Positions 33,601 through 48,600 of a stretch of DNA of 64,000 nucleotides are shown here, in pieces. This DNA comes from Cornus controversa (lineage: Eukaryota; Streptophyta; Magnoliopsida; Cornales; Cornaceae), in NCBI GenBank assembly GCA_026545225.1, contig CM048848.1, forward strand, positions 15,365,353 to 15,429,352, in the 5' to 3' direction. Position numbers and translations under genes: made by a program. The notes under the pieces are model-generated. The model did no database searches. It had not been told where the DNA came from and saw only the letters and a program-made list of their open reading frames with translations. Position 1 is the stretch's first letter, and every line of letters begins with the position of its first letter.

Positions 33601-36600
33601 TCATGATAGACAGGATTAGCCGTGATTTGAATAGCACTCGTATTATCAGCATGTAGAGGTGTAGGATCAGTCTCAGAAAAATCTAACTCAGTAAGCAAAC
33701 CTCGAAGCCAAATAATTTCAGAACAAGCAAGAGACATCGCCCGGTACTCAGATTCTGTAGATAACTTAGAGACTCTGTCTTGCTTCTTACTCTTCTAGGA
33801 GATCAATGCATCACCTAAGAACACACACCAACCAGTGATGGAGCGACGTATATCAGCACAACCGGCCCAATCAGCATCGCTATAAGCAATAAGTCGAGGA
33901 GAATTGCCTGCAGGAAAGAATAAGCCACGGACAGAAGTGCCCTGAACATAGCGTATGATCCTACGGACAGTAGCCAAATGAAGATGACGAGGGTCTGAAG
34001 AAACTGGCTGACTTGCTGAACTGCAAAAGAAATGTGTGGTCTAGTAATGGTGAGGTAGACAAGACTACCCACCAACTTCCAGTATAAACTGGGATCAGCA
34101 AATAAATCACCCTCCTCTTTGCGAAGCTTGACATTCAATTCCATGGGAGTATCAACAGATGTAGCCTCCTGTAGGCCAGCTGTAGCCACTAGGTCACTAG
34201 CATACTTATGTTGATTGAGGGAAATACCAGATGGACTATGATGCACCTTAAGACCGAGAAAATATGTGAGAGATCCAAGATCTTTCATGTGAAAGGACTC
34301 AGATAGATGAGTCTTGAGCTGACGAAGTAAAACAGAATCGGAACCAGTAATCACAATATCATCAACATAAACCAAAAGAACAACAATACCCATGTTTGAT
34401 TTTCGAAGAAACAAGGAAGTGTCATACTTGCTCTGCTTGAATGAGAAGTGTAATACAGTAGTTCGAAATTTATTAAACCAGGCCCTTGGAGCTTGTTTGA
34501 GACCATAAAGGAAGCGACAAAACTTACACACATGTGAGGTCGGAGTGGGAAACAATCCCAGGGGTGGCTTCATATAAATACACTCTTTAAGATCCCCGTG
34601 AAGAAAAGCATTCTTGACACCCATCTGATGTAGTGGTCAATCATTGGAAGCAGCAAGAGCTAGAATCATACGAACAGTGGTCATTTTAGCCACAGGAGCA
34701 AAGGTCTCTTGATAATTGACACTATATTCCTGATTATTTCCAAGTGCAACAAGCCGAGCTTTATAACGATCCAAACTTCCATTAGATCGAACCTTGACTG
34801 AGTAAACCCATTTGCAACCCAAGGGAACTATGGTGGAAGGACAAGGTGCAATGTCCCAGGTGTGATTGGCCTCTAGAGCAGCAATTTCTTCCTGCATAGC
34901 TTGTCGCCAACAATCATGCTTGACAGCATGTGAGTAGCATGTGAGAATATCAAAATTGGACAATGTAGCAGTAAAAGCGGAAATAGAGTGGCCAGAAGAA
35001 AAACCATACCGATCCAGAGGTACAGACACTCGAGAAGAGCGACGTACCAAGGACTCTGGAGGTGTTGCAATTGACTGGTTCTGGAGCATGGTAGGATCAG
35101 ATATCGGTGGAGCCATCGGAAGAGACTGTGGGCGAGAACGTCTCGTATACACAATACCTGGTTTAAAGTGAGAGCTAACTTGATGAAGATCTGAGAATTG
35201 CCCCTCAAAGGAGGGGAGGACCACAGTAGAAGAAGAGGGCACAGGAAAGAAATGTTGATTTTCAAATAAAATAACATTCCTAGAAATGCGTGTACGATGT
35301 AAAGTAGGATCATAGCAAACAAATCCCTTTTGACATACATTATATCCCAAGAATGCACATTTAAAAGATTTAGTAGATAATTTATGTCGCTCATGAGGAG
35401 GTAAATGGACAAAACATACACAACCAAAGATACGAGATTATCATAATTAGGTTGTTTAGCAAACAAGCGGAAATAAGGAGACTCCATGTGTAAGACTGGG
35501 GAAGGTAAATGATTAATCAAGTGAGTAGCAGTTTTTAAAGTCTCGACCCAGAACATGGATGGAACAGAGGATTCTAACAAGAGAGTACGTACCACATCAA
35601 GAAGATGTCGATTTTTGTGTTCGGCTACTCTATTCTGTTGGGGAGTAGCAGTACATGAACATTGATGAATAATACCTTTAGAAGCCAAGAATGCCTAAAA
35701 CTCAGTGGACAAATATTCACCACCAGAATCTGTGCGTAATGTCTTAATAGTCGCAGAAAATTGATTGTCAACATACGCTAAAAACTCAGTGAAAGTACGA
35801 AAAACCTCAAATTTAGAACGAAAAAAATAAACCCAAGTGAATCTGCTATGATCATCAATGAAAGTCACAAAGTAGTTAAATTTTTCATGTGAACTAACCG
35901 GGGAAGGTCCCCAAACATCACTATGGATAAGATCAAAACAGTGAGAAGCTCTACTAGCATGCAAAGGAAAGGGAAGAATTTTGCTTTTACCAAGTTTACA
36001 AGAATCACACTTAAGAGATAAAGAAGAACGTTCTTTATTACCAAGAAAACCAGAGTGCAATACATGAGATAAGATCTAAGTATTGGGATGACCTAAACGA
36101 CGATGCCACACCATACTCAGATCAGGAACATTATTACAAGCAAAAGACTGAATAGAAGAAACTGGAGAAAGTGTTGGAGCAGGTAAAAATAGTAGAAACA
36201 AGCGTCCCACTTTAGGTCCCTTCGCGATCGGCTCCCCCGTTACCTGGTCCTGCACAACACAACCATCACCAGAAAAATTAACAGCACAATTGTTATCAAC
36301 TAATTGACCAACAGAGATAAGACTTGTGGAAAGCTGACGAGCAACAAACACATCAGTAAATTTAGAAGAGGCATCTCCTACAGCAGCTATGGGCAAAGAA
36401 CTGCCATTGGCAGTCTGAATAGCAAATTGACCAGCATAGGGCCGAACATGACACAGAGCGGTGGGAGTATTCGTCATGTGATTAGAAGTTCCCAAGTCTA
36501 TGTACCAAAGTTTAATAGAATCTTTACCTTGAAACTCTATTGCAGATAATACCGAAATTAGCATTTGTTGCACCATTTCTGGTGTGCAGTAATTTGGTGC

Positions 36601-39600
36601 AGGAGGTGCAAGATCAGAGGAAGCACCTGAGGAAGAGCCATGTGCTACAGTCGCTGCGGGAGGAACAATAACAGAAGTCTGAAATGCTTGGGCCTGACGA
36701 TTTTGGGGATGGAGACGACATTCTTTGATAATGTGACCCTTCTTCTTGCAATAAGAACAATATTTCTTAGGACAATTAGCAGCAATATGCCCATATTCCT
36801 TGCAGCAGAAACACTGCAAATGTTTAGAAGGCATAGGTGATCCTCGGCCTTGGGCAACATGAGCCACAGGTGCCGGGCCCGAACTGCCATGAGATTGCTC
36901 CAGAATAGCTTGAGTACTAAGACGTTGTTCTTCGCGAAGTAACTCACCAAAACAAATATCAAGAGAAGGAACAAGAGATCGGTTCAGTAGAGAGGAGCGA
37001 ACAGATTCATATTCCGGACGTAATTTCATAAGAAATTGATCACGCCAGCTAGTCTCATGAAGAGTCTGGATAGTCGAAAGAGCACCAGCAGGAACATCTG
37101 CTATAACCAAATCAGTATATTCGTGCCAAAGAGTCAGAAAGGCCGAGTAGTAGTCTTGGATGGAAAGACTACTATGTTGAAACATGGCAATTGCATGTTC
37201 CAACTGAAAGCGACGAGCATCATTAGCTTGATGATAAACCTTCTTCAAGTAATTCCACATGAATTGAGCAGAGCGATGAGGCCGCAAGTTGGTAACAACA
37301 TGTGGCTCCACTGAACCAAAAAGCCAAGACATAGTCCGAGCATCAAGGACAGCCCATGAGGGAGAAGCTCCGAGATCTTTGGATTTGCCAGTAGCGGATT
37401 GTGGAGCCACATCCGTGCCATCAATACCCTAAAGATCTTTTCCTTTGAGGAAAAGTTCAAACTGAAAAGCCCAAGTAGAGTAGTTTGTGCCCGTAAACTT
37501 GACACACACAGTTGCAGAGTCCATCACAAAGAAACTAATTCACCAGAAGGATGCGACTGCTGAGTTGAAAACAGAAACTGCCGAGAAACTATGGACACCA
37601 GAAAACAGACGTGTCGAGAGGCTCACCAGAAGAGAACTCCTACCGAGACCTGAACAGAGGTTGCCAAAAAAAAAACTCAAACCAGGAATAATCTAGAAGA
37701 CGCCAACATACGAACACTGAGAGGAGAAAAAAAATCACCCAGACGACAACCAAACAGAGAAGAAAATTCAACTTGGCTCTGATACTATGTCAAAATAAGT
37801 CGGAATCTGTTTGAATGGCTGAATCAATTAGCCTTTGAGTGATCTGTTTATTATATAGGACCTTTACAAGAGAGCTACACATGGAAAGAAACTAATTGCC
37901 GAGTGATTCTAGCAGTCTAGCTTTATATGGAAACTATATATTCTGTCAATATGCTAACTATACAAGCCTACGTAAATTAAGTAAAGGTGAAATAAGGAAA
38001 GAAGAATAGAAGGAAAGAAGATTAATTATGGACAGCAGAGCTGTCCATTGACAATATATACCATAAAACATCCAAAGCCCAAAAGAAGGCCCGAGGCCTT
38101 TACCACGGTAATCAAGCGTTATCTCCAACTGGCACTTTATTTGTAAAAAGTTTGTAGGGAAGGGGTGAGCAACCGACTAGCTCAGTAGAGACATCCAAAC
38201 CCCCTATGCACCGACTCGATGCAACCTACATGAAATGCAATCATAGCATTCCTATACACTACATGACATTTTCAATGCTCATAACATCGACAATATAGTG
38301 TACAATATCTAACATGCTTAATTTACCATAAGTAAACACAAAGCATTTCGTGACTATGTAAGTCAAACAATAACCATGAATATCACAATTCATAACAAAG
38401 CTTAAAAATAAAGTCAAATAAGCACAAAATCAATCCATGAGTAGGGAGTATTCGTAGTAACCAGATAAGTACCCTTGGGTTAAATATCTATCTTCCTATC
38501 TTTATGGGTTGCTAATCCGATGGTCTAGAAGAAACCACTTGGCCAAGGTTGAGGTCTTGCACCCCTGAGCATTGAGCTCATCTTACTTTATTCCGACGTT
38601 TCCCCAAAATCATCAAACAACACATAGTTTCAAGTAAGTGCATCATAAGCTACTTAAATCACGTTCAATATAAGTACATCATAAGCTATTTATATTAAAG
38701 CATGCATATACAATGCAACAACTTTTCTTTTACAAGAAATCATACAAATGCAAAAAAATGACGATATTGTCCTTTATATGCTTTTAATCAATACATAGCG
38801 TGCAACACGTACACCTGCTATCCCAATAACTCAAACATGATTCTAAATGAATATCATGCATTTCCGAACTAGCACATAAGACATACATGCTCAAAATATA
38901 AATTTAGTGCAAGAATCACATACTTTTAACATACTTTAATTACCGAGATCAACCATATACACATACAATGCATATATAATTCAAAGACTTCATATAGAAC
39001 ATATGAAAATTACTTTTAACACATGCTTATTATAAAAAAGAAAGAAATAAATCAAAACATAATTCTCTAAGTCTTTTCTAGCATGTTAACCCACTAAAAT
39101 CCACTCGAAACTCTAAGGAATCGATGATAAGAAAGAGAGAACACCCCTACCTCGAATTCAAGCTCAAAAACCAAGATAGCTCCAAGCCCTAGAATCTTCC
39201 CTAGCCCAAAAATAATTGAAAATTTGCCGAAAAGAATTTCCAATCGGTATAAAACGTAGGCAATCCTGAGGAGGACAACTATCATGTAAAGTCCCGAGGC
39301 CCGAATCACACTTCTAAGCCTCCAAAACTAAGATCAACCAAAAAGATGAAAGAGGGGAGAGGAAAGAGCTATAGAATAGATCTAGAGAGATAGAAATCTG
39401 ATTTGGGCTATGACCGAGTCAACCATTTTAGGATATTTATAGAAAAAGTTTTCAAAATTGCACATTAGCCCCCTCATCTCTTTAGTTTTGTTCCTCTACC
39501 CTTTTCTACTTTCATTTAATCGCAAAATGGCACTCCCTCATTTCAACAAACTTCACTAAAGCCCCTCTAAGTTCATTCATACCTCTACGTCGCTTAAGTG

Positions 39601-42600
39601 ATCCGTAGTTATTTTTCTGAAAAACCCGAATCATGAATAGTAACTTTTCGTAAAAATTTCAAAAAATTACCCGAACCTTGGTTCCATCCCACTATGGTCC
39701 TAAGGTACTTTAAAACCATTTTTAGAACTTTTAAAGTAGTTCCGAAACCCACACACATAAGCATGCAATTACTATATAATCATGCTTAACAATTAATTAA
39801 CCACGTAATTAAATAAAAAAAATCCGAGGTTTTATAGGTCTCACTCAACATGAGCAAACCAAAAGAACTCATATACACAAACCATCAAGCACTTGCCCAT
39901 TATGATTAATCGTAATGGGGATTACGATTCATTGCAATTTTACAATTAAGCGCACAAGGCGCACACATCCATTATAATCACATTGGTCTTGAGTCCTTCA
40001 TTCATCAACTTTACGATTCGTCGTAATTCAGGTTATGATTCAACTTAAAGGCAATTACATGGAATTACGATTCATCGTAGATCCTGAACAGAAAATTCTA
40101 CAAAATCCTAAGTGTCTATTTGCATAGATCTTTGTCCATTCATAACATACATTCCGATTTAAGACTCCAACATACATTACTTACATCCACAACCTAAACA
40201 TGATGAATTATAAAATTTCATCATAAATAGATCTGTGTCCAAATTATACATGATCCAAAGTATAAACACTTGTTCCATATTACAAGTCATTCCAAAAGAG
40301 GGAAGTACCAACACAGTACATACAAGCATAGATAAATAAGTACATGCTATATTAAAACTCCAAAGCTCCAACATTAGTAACTCTAGGCCTCATCTTTTGC
40401 CGACGCTTTATCTATAAAAATGTTTGGGGGAAAAGGGGTGAGTGATACATGTGTTTAGTAGAAATGCCCCAGCCCACCTAAACATTAACCCGACACCGAC
40501 CTACATGAAATGCAACATTGCATCCCTATAGCTACAAGGCATACTCATTGCTCATATTCACCTTTTCCAATGCAATTCATGCATGTCAACATTTTATCAT
40601 GCTTACTCAATGAAAAACATATAAGCATTCAAAAGTTATAATCGTTGGTCAAGCTCCGAGTACACACATGATTGACCACACTTCGAGTGTCATGTGGTAT
40701 TGATCAAACTCCGATAACTCAAGTATGATTGGCCAACTCCGAATATCATACGAGTGTGTGTGGACACACTCCGATTCCTTAGACATTAGCCTAGGCATGA
40801 TTGGTCAATTCTGAATATCATACCAAGTGGATAATTTTTCACTTTTGTGACATGATTGGCCAAACTCCGAAGATCATACATATATGGACAACTCCGATTC
40901 ATAAAGTATGGGGGCCTTCTAGGATTCCAAATATAACCGGAGCTCGCTGGGTTATTTCCTTCATTGATGACTGTACTCGTGTTACTTGGTTGTTTCTTAT
41001 GAAAAACAAATCTGACATTAGTTTTGTATTCCCTATGTTTCTTAAAATGATTCAAAATTAGTTTGCTGTTAAGATTAAAAATATTAGATCAAATAATGGG
41101 AAAGAATACTTTAACCATATTCTTTCACCATTTTTCCAAAGGGAAGGGATGATACACCAATCTTCATGTACAGATACTGCACAACAGAATGGGTGTGCAG
41201 AATGAAAAAACTGTCATCTTCTTGAAACAACCCGAGCCTTTTTATTTGAGAAACAAGTGCCTAAATCCTACTGGGGGGAAGCCGTGGTGACTGTAGCTCA
41301 TCTCATAAACCGACTACCTTCAAGTGTATTCAGCAATAAAACTCCAGTCAGTACCCTTTCACAATTTTATCTTGAATTCAATAAGTCTACTCAATTACCA
41401 CCAAGAATATTCGGTTGTCTCCTATGTTCACATTCATGCACAAAACCGAGGTAAATTGGATCCTAAAGCCCTTAAATGTGTCTTCCTTGGTTATTTTTTA
41501 ACCGAAAAGGGGTATAAATGCTATTATCCCAGTTCAAAAAAATTCATTATCTCTAAAGATGTTACCTTTGCTGAAAACAAGTCCTTTTTTGGTGGAACTC
41601 ATCTTCAGGGGAGCATTTATTGGAAGATAAGTTTAATTTTAGTCTCGGTTTTAATAATCTTGACATTTCAGCTCCCTTAACACTCATTCCTCCTGCTAGT
41701 TCCCTTTCTTCAGCATAAACATCCTTGTCTCTGGCTGAATCCGAAAAAACTTATGATGAGAAAACATGTAGTGATCGTACTACCTTGCCATTACAAGTGT
41801 ATTCAAGAAGGAAAAAGTCTGAACCTGAACCGGTGCAAGCCTAAGAAGCTCAACCTGTAATAGGTACTGAAAATCTTTCTCCATCTCAAAATAACTCACA
41901 TAAAAATCCTCTTGCTACACATCCTAAGCTTACAAACCTTGATATACCAATTGCCCTTAGGAAAGAAACACGGAAATGCATTCAACACCCTAGAACAAAC
42001 TTTATCTCCTTTGATAGACTCTCTCCACCGCATAAAGCATTTCTAACAGATTTTCACACCATTAAAATTCCACAAACAGTCCAAGGGGCATTTAGGGATG
42101 AGAAATGGAAAAAAACTATAAGTGAGGAAATGAGAGCACTAGAAAAAATGGAGACGTGGGATATGGTTGAGTTGCCAAAAGGGAAGAAACTGGTAGGGTG
42201 TAAATGGGTGTTTACTGTAAATTATAGAGTTGATGGAATCTTGGAGAGATATAAAGCTAGGCTTGTAGCCAAGGGCTACACTCAAACATATGGAGTAGAC
42301 TATCAGGAGACATTTGCCCCAATTGCGAAAATGAACACTATTAGAGTACTATTGTCTTTTGCAGCTAATCTTGGATGGTACTTGAAACAATTTGATGTTA
42401 AGAATGCAGTTTCGCATTGTGATTTAGAGGAAGAAGTCTACATGGAGGCACCTCCAGGTTTCACTGAAAAATTTAGAGATAACAACGTGTGCAGGTTGAA
42501 GAAAGCTCTATATTGGTTAAAGCAGTCCCCTAGAGCATGGTTTGGGAGATTTACTAGTGCAAAGAAGAACATGGATTTCAAGCAAAGCCAAGGTGACCAT

Positions 42601-45600
42601 ACACTCTTCATCAAATGATCAAAAATTGGTAAAGTTACAGTCTTGATTGTTTATGTTGATGACATTATTGTAACTGGAGATGACTTTGAAGAAATTGAGA
42701 AACTCAGGAAGCAGTTGGCCAAAGAATTTGAAATAAAAGAATTGGAAAAACTAAAATATTTCTTGGGAATTGAAGTACCATACTTTAGAATGGCATCTTT
42801 ATTTCTCAACAGAAATATATACTTGATCTCCTTAAGGAGACAGGTATGCTCGACTGCAAGCTCTTAGACACTCCTATTGAGCAGAATCACAAACTAGGAG
42901 AAGCTGTAGACGACGTGATGGTAGACATAGGGAGATATCAATGGTTAGTTGCGAAACTCATTTACTTGTCCCACACAAGACCCGACATTGCCTATGTCGT
43001 GAGTGTAGTCAGCCACTTCATGCACTCTCCGAAGGATTCCCACTTGGAATTTGTTCACCGAATCCTATAATACTTGAAATCTACCCCGGGAAAAGGTGTC
43101 CTCTTAAAGAATAATGGGGAACTAAGTCTAAAAGCCTACATGGATGCAGATTGGGCATCGGTAGTGGACCGAAGGTCAACATCTGGTTATTGTACCTTCT
43201 TAGGAGGAAATTTGGTAACTTAAAGAAGCAAAAAACAGGCCGTGGGGGCTAGATCAAGCATTGAAGCAGAATTCAGAGCTATGGCGCATGGAATTTGTGA
43301 ACTCTCGTGGCTAAAGATTATCTTGGAAGACTTAGGAGTCAAGTGGGAAGGATGCATGTAGTTGTACTGCGACAACAAGTCAGCAATCAATATAACTCAC
43401 AATCTAGTATAACACTATTGCACAAAACACGTGGAAGTAGATCGACATTTCATCAAGGAAAACTTGGATAGTGGCTTAATTTGTACTCCTTGTGTCTCAA
43501 CAAATGGGCAACTTGCAGACATCCTCACCAAAGGACTACCGAGTCACTCATTTTAACATATTATAAGCAAGCTGGGAATGAACAACATCTATTCACCAGC
43601 TTGAGGGGGAGTGTTGGGGAATCCTTATGGATTTGGTTGACTCGAGAAAAAGGGAATTTCTTTCTCTTTAAAACTGAGATTGTACAACCTGTAAACTTCT
43701 TATTTTTTCCTCTTATAATTGCTATTAGTTAGGCCCTAATTTCTAGAGATTGTTTATGATTTCATGTAGAATTAGGTTCCTAAATTAGTGACCTTTGTAC
43801 TTTATATATTTTTTGCTTTTCCCATCAGTTAGATAATTATTAGAGCAGGATTATTCTATTTATATTTTGTTTATTTAACTTTTTGTTTTTTAATGAATTT
43901 GTTGAAGGATTTATATATTTAAGTTACACACTCTCTAACAGCTTATGCTTTTAGAATAGATGGTTGTCAACATGGTATCGAAGCCAAAGGTCTCGAGTTC
44001 AAATCTCACTGTAACCTTGAAAATTAAAATTGAAAACACGTGTTGGACCAAAAGAAAGCCACACGCGAGGGAGCGTGTTGAACGATTTTATGTATTTAAG
44101 TGACACAATCTCTAACAACTTAAGCTTTTAGAGTAGATGGTTGTCAACAGAATTATACCCCTTTTATAGTATCACCTCCACTAAAACATCATAGATATTT
44201 ACTATTTCTAATCTTTATCTTATATTCTAGAGCCCTCCATATATATATATATATATATATTGATATGTTGTGAAGTACATTTTATTTAAATTTATTCTTC
44301 AATAAATTAAAATTTTGACTTGTTGGAGAATCTATTTGTTAAAGGGCTAGATTACACAGCCCATATATGTTGTGATATTTTCCTTTTCTGTAGTTTCTTT
44401 TCTTGTATAGTAGACTTTACTTGTTTTCTGTAATTAGTGACTTCTTATAATTACTCTGTACCAAGAATAGGGTAGTTTCCTTTTCCTTTTCCTGGAAAAG
44501 TTGTATAAATATCCTGTAAAAACTCATTCAATATACGATAATATTTTTTCCAGAAACTCTTCTCTGTTTACATGGTATCAGAGCTAGGTTCCCCACTGGA
44601 ATCGGTAGACCTTTGTTCTCTCTGGCCTTAATCGCTAGAGGTGTGTTTTTTTCAGCCGTTTCTCTACCCCTTATTGGTCTTAATTGCCAAAGTTGTGATC
44701 GATTGCTAAAACTATTTTCTTCTCTCCTTCTCTAGATTTATTCATCCTTTCGCATATAACTAAATTCTCTGTCCTTCTATTCAAATAGCCTACCATGACT
44801 ATAAAACAAATGCCTCTACCACTACGGTCACCCAAAACACCACAAACACTCAAAATTCAAGTCTAATTCTCAGAGAATTCCAGAATATTTTTGCCTCATT
44901 CAAACTTAATGGAGGAAATTATCTTGAGTGGTCACAATTAGTGAATACATACATGAAAGGAAAAGGAAAGTTGAGCCACCTGCATGGACAGGAGATAAGC
45001 AAGAATGACCCAAAGTTTGATGTCTTGGATGAGGAGGATTCTCAAATCATATCCTGGCTATGGAATTCGATGCAGCCAGAAATTAGTATAACTTGTATGT
45101 TCCTTTCTACAGCTAAAGAGATTTGGGAGGCTGTTGGTCAGACTACTCTAAGGTTAGAGATTCTGCTCAAATTTATGAACTAAAGACTAGGATTCACAAT
45201 ACCAAGTAAGGTACCCTCTCTGTGATTGAATATTATAATGTTATACGTGGTTTATGGCTTGAATTATACCAATATCAGAATTTAAAAATGGAGTGCAGCA
45301 AAGATACTACTATGTATCAAGAATTTATTGAAAGAGAGAGAGTTTTCAATTTTTTGGCTGGTATGAATAATGATTTTGATCAAATCAGAGTCCAAATCCT
45401 TGGTAAAGAGATACTTCCTTCTTTGAGGGAAGCTTTTTCAATTGTTAGGGGTGAAGAAGGCTGAAGGGTGTTATGCTAGACCAAAACTCCTCGGAAGTCT
45501 CAGCCTTGGCTGCTGTTCAGCCCAGAACCAATTCCACTGCAACTGCTGCCCATACAAACTGATTTTGGTGCTGAAGCACTCTATTTTGAGTTCTTTAATT

Positions 45601-48600
45601 TTTAAAGGCATTCATGCACTTCTGTAGAAAAAAAGATCAACTTGAATCTCTCATTCTTTGTGTGTAATCAAGTGTTTAGGTAACAAAATAATTTAGTATC
45701 ATCAACATACTGAATTTGCTTTGTCAATTATTCAATACTAAAACGGAAAACAGGGTCTTAATCTTGATTCATGTTGTAATCAAACAATAATTTTAATTTA
45801 ATTTGCAGTTATTCTTAGTACAATCACAACTCCATCATGCATGTATTTTATTTTGTTAGTAATCTTTTTGTAACTCAATTTTTTGTCCTAAAAACCTATC
45901 CTTGGCATTGTCCAATCTGTAAAACCACGTGGAACATTTTCTTCTTCGCTTTACATCTTTCCATCAGTCTACTTAAATAAGTGAAGAGCTTCCGTTGATG
46001 ATTTTCAAGTTTTAATCCATTCTCAATCACTTTTTTTCTTCCCAAAGTCTCATTTACAATATTAATTTAATTATATGATAATTTTTACAACTTCAAAAAT
46101 ATCCAAGGCCATTTACCCATGGCTAGCTCTATTACGCGTGATGTTGGGAGAAAAAAAAAAGGAGATATATATATATATATAGGCATTAAAAACCCTTTTA
46201 TTGCTCATCCAGCATTTTTTTTGGTTGTGATGATCTTATTAAATAATTTTGGTAGTCAAGACATTCCATTATCCCCTAAACACTTCCAAGCTTTCATAAC
46301 AGAAATACCATCTGATCCTAAAAGCTTTCTTGTTTTTGTCTTACTCTATACAATTTTTACTTGCAGTCCTAATCCTATTAAAAGAATTTTTTTCTTTTAT
46401 TTTCTCGAGGTTATTGTATTCTTTTATACTTAATCTTCCTATATCTTTTTATTTAACTATTTAAAGTAATTTTTAATTTTTCTCTATTTTCATTATATGT
46501 TATCAATATACTTGGGTACTCAGCCCTGATAAAATTAATTTGATAAAAAAAAAATCTAGTTCTTTTTCTCCCTTTAGTGAGTATGCATGTATTATTCTTC
46601 ACATCCTTCATACCTAATTTAGAATAAAATTGTTATATGAGAAATTATTAGGCAGTCTGGGACCATGTGGTCTCGGCCAATCACAACAAGCCATGCAACC
46701 ATAAAGCTGACACATTTGGTTGCATGGCTTGTTGTGGTGATTTGTCAGGACCACATGGTCCCGGACTACCTAATAATTTCTCTTCCTAAATACCTAGCAT
46801 CTCTTACAATTTTTTCAACTTCATTGTTCATGTATTTCTAGTTTTTCTAATTGCTTTTTTTTTTTTTGTTAAATTTTAAAACAATCAACACCCCCCTCAC
46901 TCCTCCACCTTCTTACTATTGACACCGTGAAGCCTACTTCGACCATTGTCACTAAAGTTACACTGCTTTATACTTGGATAATTGCCATTGAACTTTTTCT
47001 TGGTCATATCAGCACTTTCACCTTTGTTTGTGGGTATTCATGTTGGGATTCTTCGTTAATTGAGCTAGGTGTAACAATTCTGGCATTATAAATGTCTCTT
47101 AAGCTATGATGTCTCATAGGCATACCTAGTGTGTAAATCAGATTGTTGAAAACTTTTTTATGGAAAGGTTGAATTTTGAAGTCTTGAAACTGTATATTGA
47201 ATTTCTTGATGCATGGATTTGATAGGTCAAACTAGTTTTTATTAACTCAATTTTGTATGGCATCCCTCAAGTTGTGAGACTACATTGTTATTATGTACAT
47301 GCTCTGTAACAGGTATCTCCCGATCAAGCACAACTACTTGCAATGCTTGTCCAGATTCTTGGGGCAGAAAGGTGCATCGAAGTTGGTGTTTATACAGTAT
47401 GTATTTATGAATTTTGGAATTTAATTTCCTTCATTTCTTAGTATCTCTATCTCAAGTGGTATCTGCTCCTTCTCATATGTGGGAGGTTGAGAGCTCAAGT
47501 CCCTATTGAGGCATAGTGGGCGTGTGTTCTTATCTATTGGAAATTTTTTTTATTTTCTTGATCAATCCTGTTCTTTTGATTTCATAATATACTCAGGACA
47601 CCCAACACCAACTTATTCAAAATGTCTAAATCCCAATCTTTAACCATAATTTATTGAGTACTGATACCAAATAAAGTTTAAGTCCATCATTGCCATATTT
47701 AAATTTGTGAAACATTACAGAGACCAGCTGTTATAGTCTATTGCCCTAAAAGGAAATTTCGTCCTAAAATTTTAGAGTCATACTCTTCACAAATGTAAAT
47801 AGATTAAAAAACATAAATTTAATTGTCAATCTCATTCATTGTTCAAAAATCATCATGTAACCCTATATGACCCACTGTCTCAGTTACAAAGGATTAAATT
47901 TATCATGAAAGAGCCACTTAGACTGCTAAAAGAACTTTTAAAGGCTAGCCTTTTAGTTCTTTCTCAATGGAAATAATCTGTATGAGAACTCCTCGAGGAT
48001 TATTACTATGGTTGACCGCCAAAGAGCTAGAAAGGGTGATGAAGTGCACAAAGGAGTATGTGGTTCTCACATGAGTGGGCATATTCTCAACAAGAAGATC
48101 ATCATAGTGGGGGTACTTTTGGCTTTTTAATGTTGTTCCTTGTTGCAATCTATAGTAATTGGGAATGGAACCTTGTTTATATAACATTTAACTGGTTAAA
48201 GTGCAAATATCCCCCTGTAATATAAACATAGTGTATATAACCCCTTACACTATCTTTTGTGCAAATAACACTTCTATCTATTGAAAATATCTGCAATTTG
48301 TACCCTTCTGTCAACTGAAAAATTAAAGTGCAAAAACCCCTCTTGTAATATAAAAATAGTGCATATAACCTCCTGTACAATCTTTTGGCTATTCAAACAA
48401 CTGGTTATAAGGGTTGATACCTGGACCACTAAAATGGATCATTCGGATGCAATAATAGTCGAAGGGTATAAATGGAACAACAAAATTGTGAATTGTATTA
48501 ACATAATTTTATATATGCCAAGTCTTTATAAAACAATATTTTCATTGAAGTGCAGAAAACCCTCCCTATGATATGGATATTGTGCATATTACCTCTTGAT

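Noticed and set aside
43973-44010. Possible tRNA gene (B-box-like GAGTTCAAATCTC)
   Set aside because: It follows a primer-binding site within a TRIM element; there is no cloverleaf or A box at the right distance.
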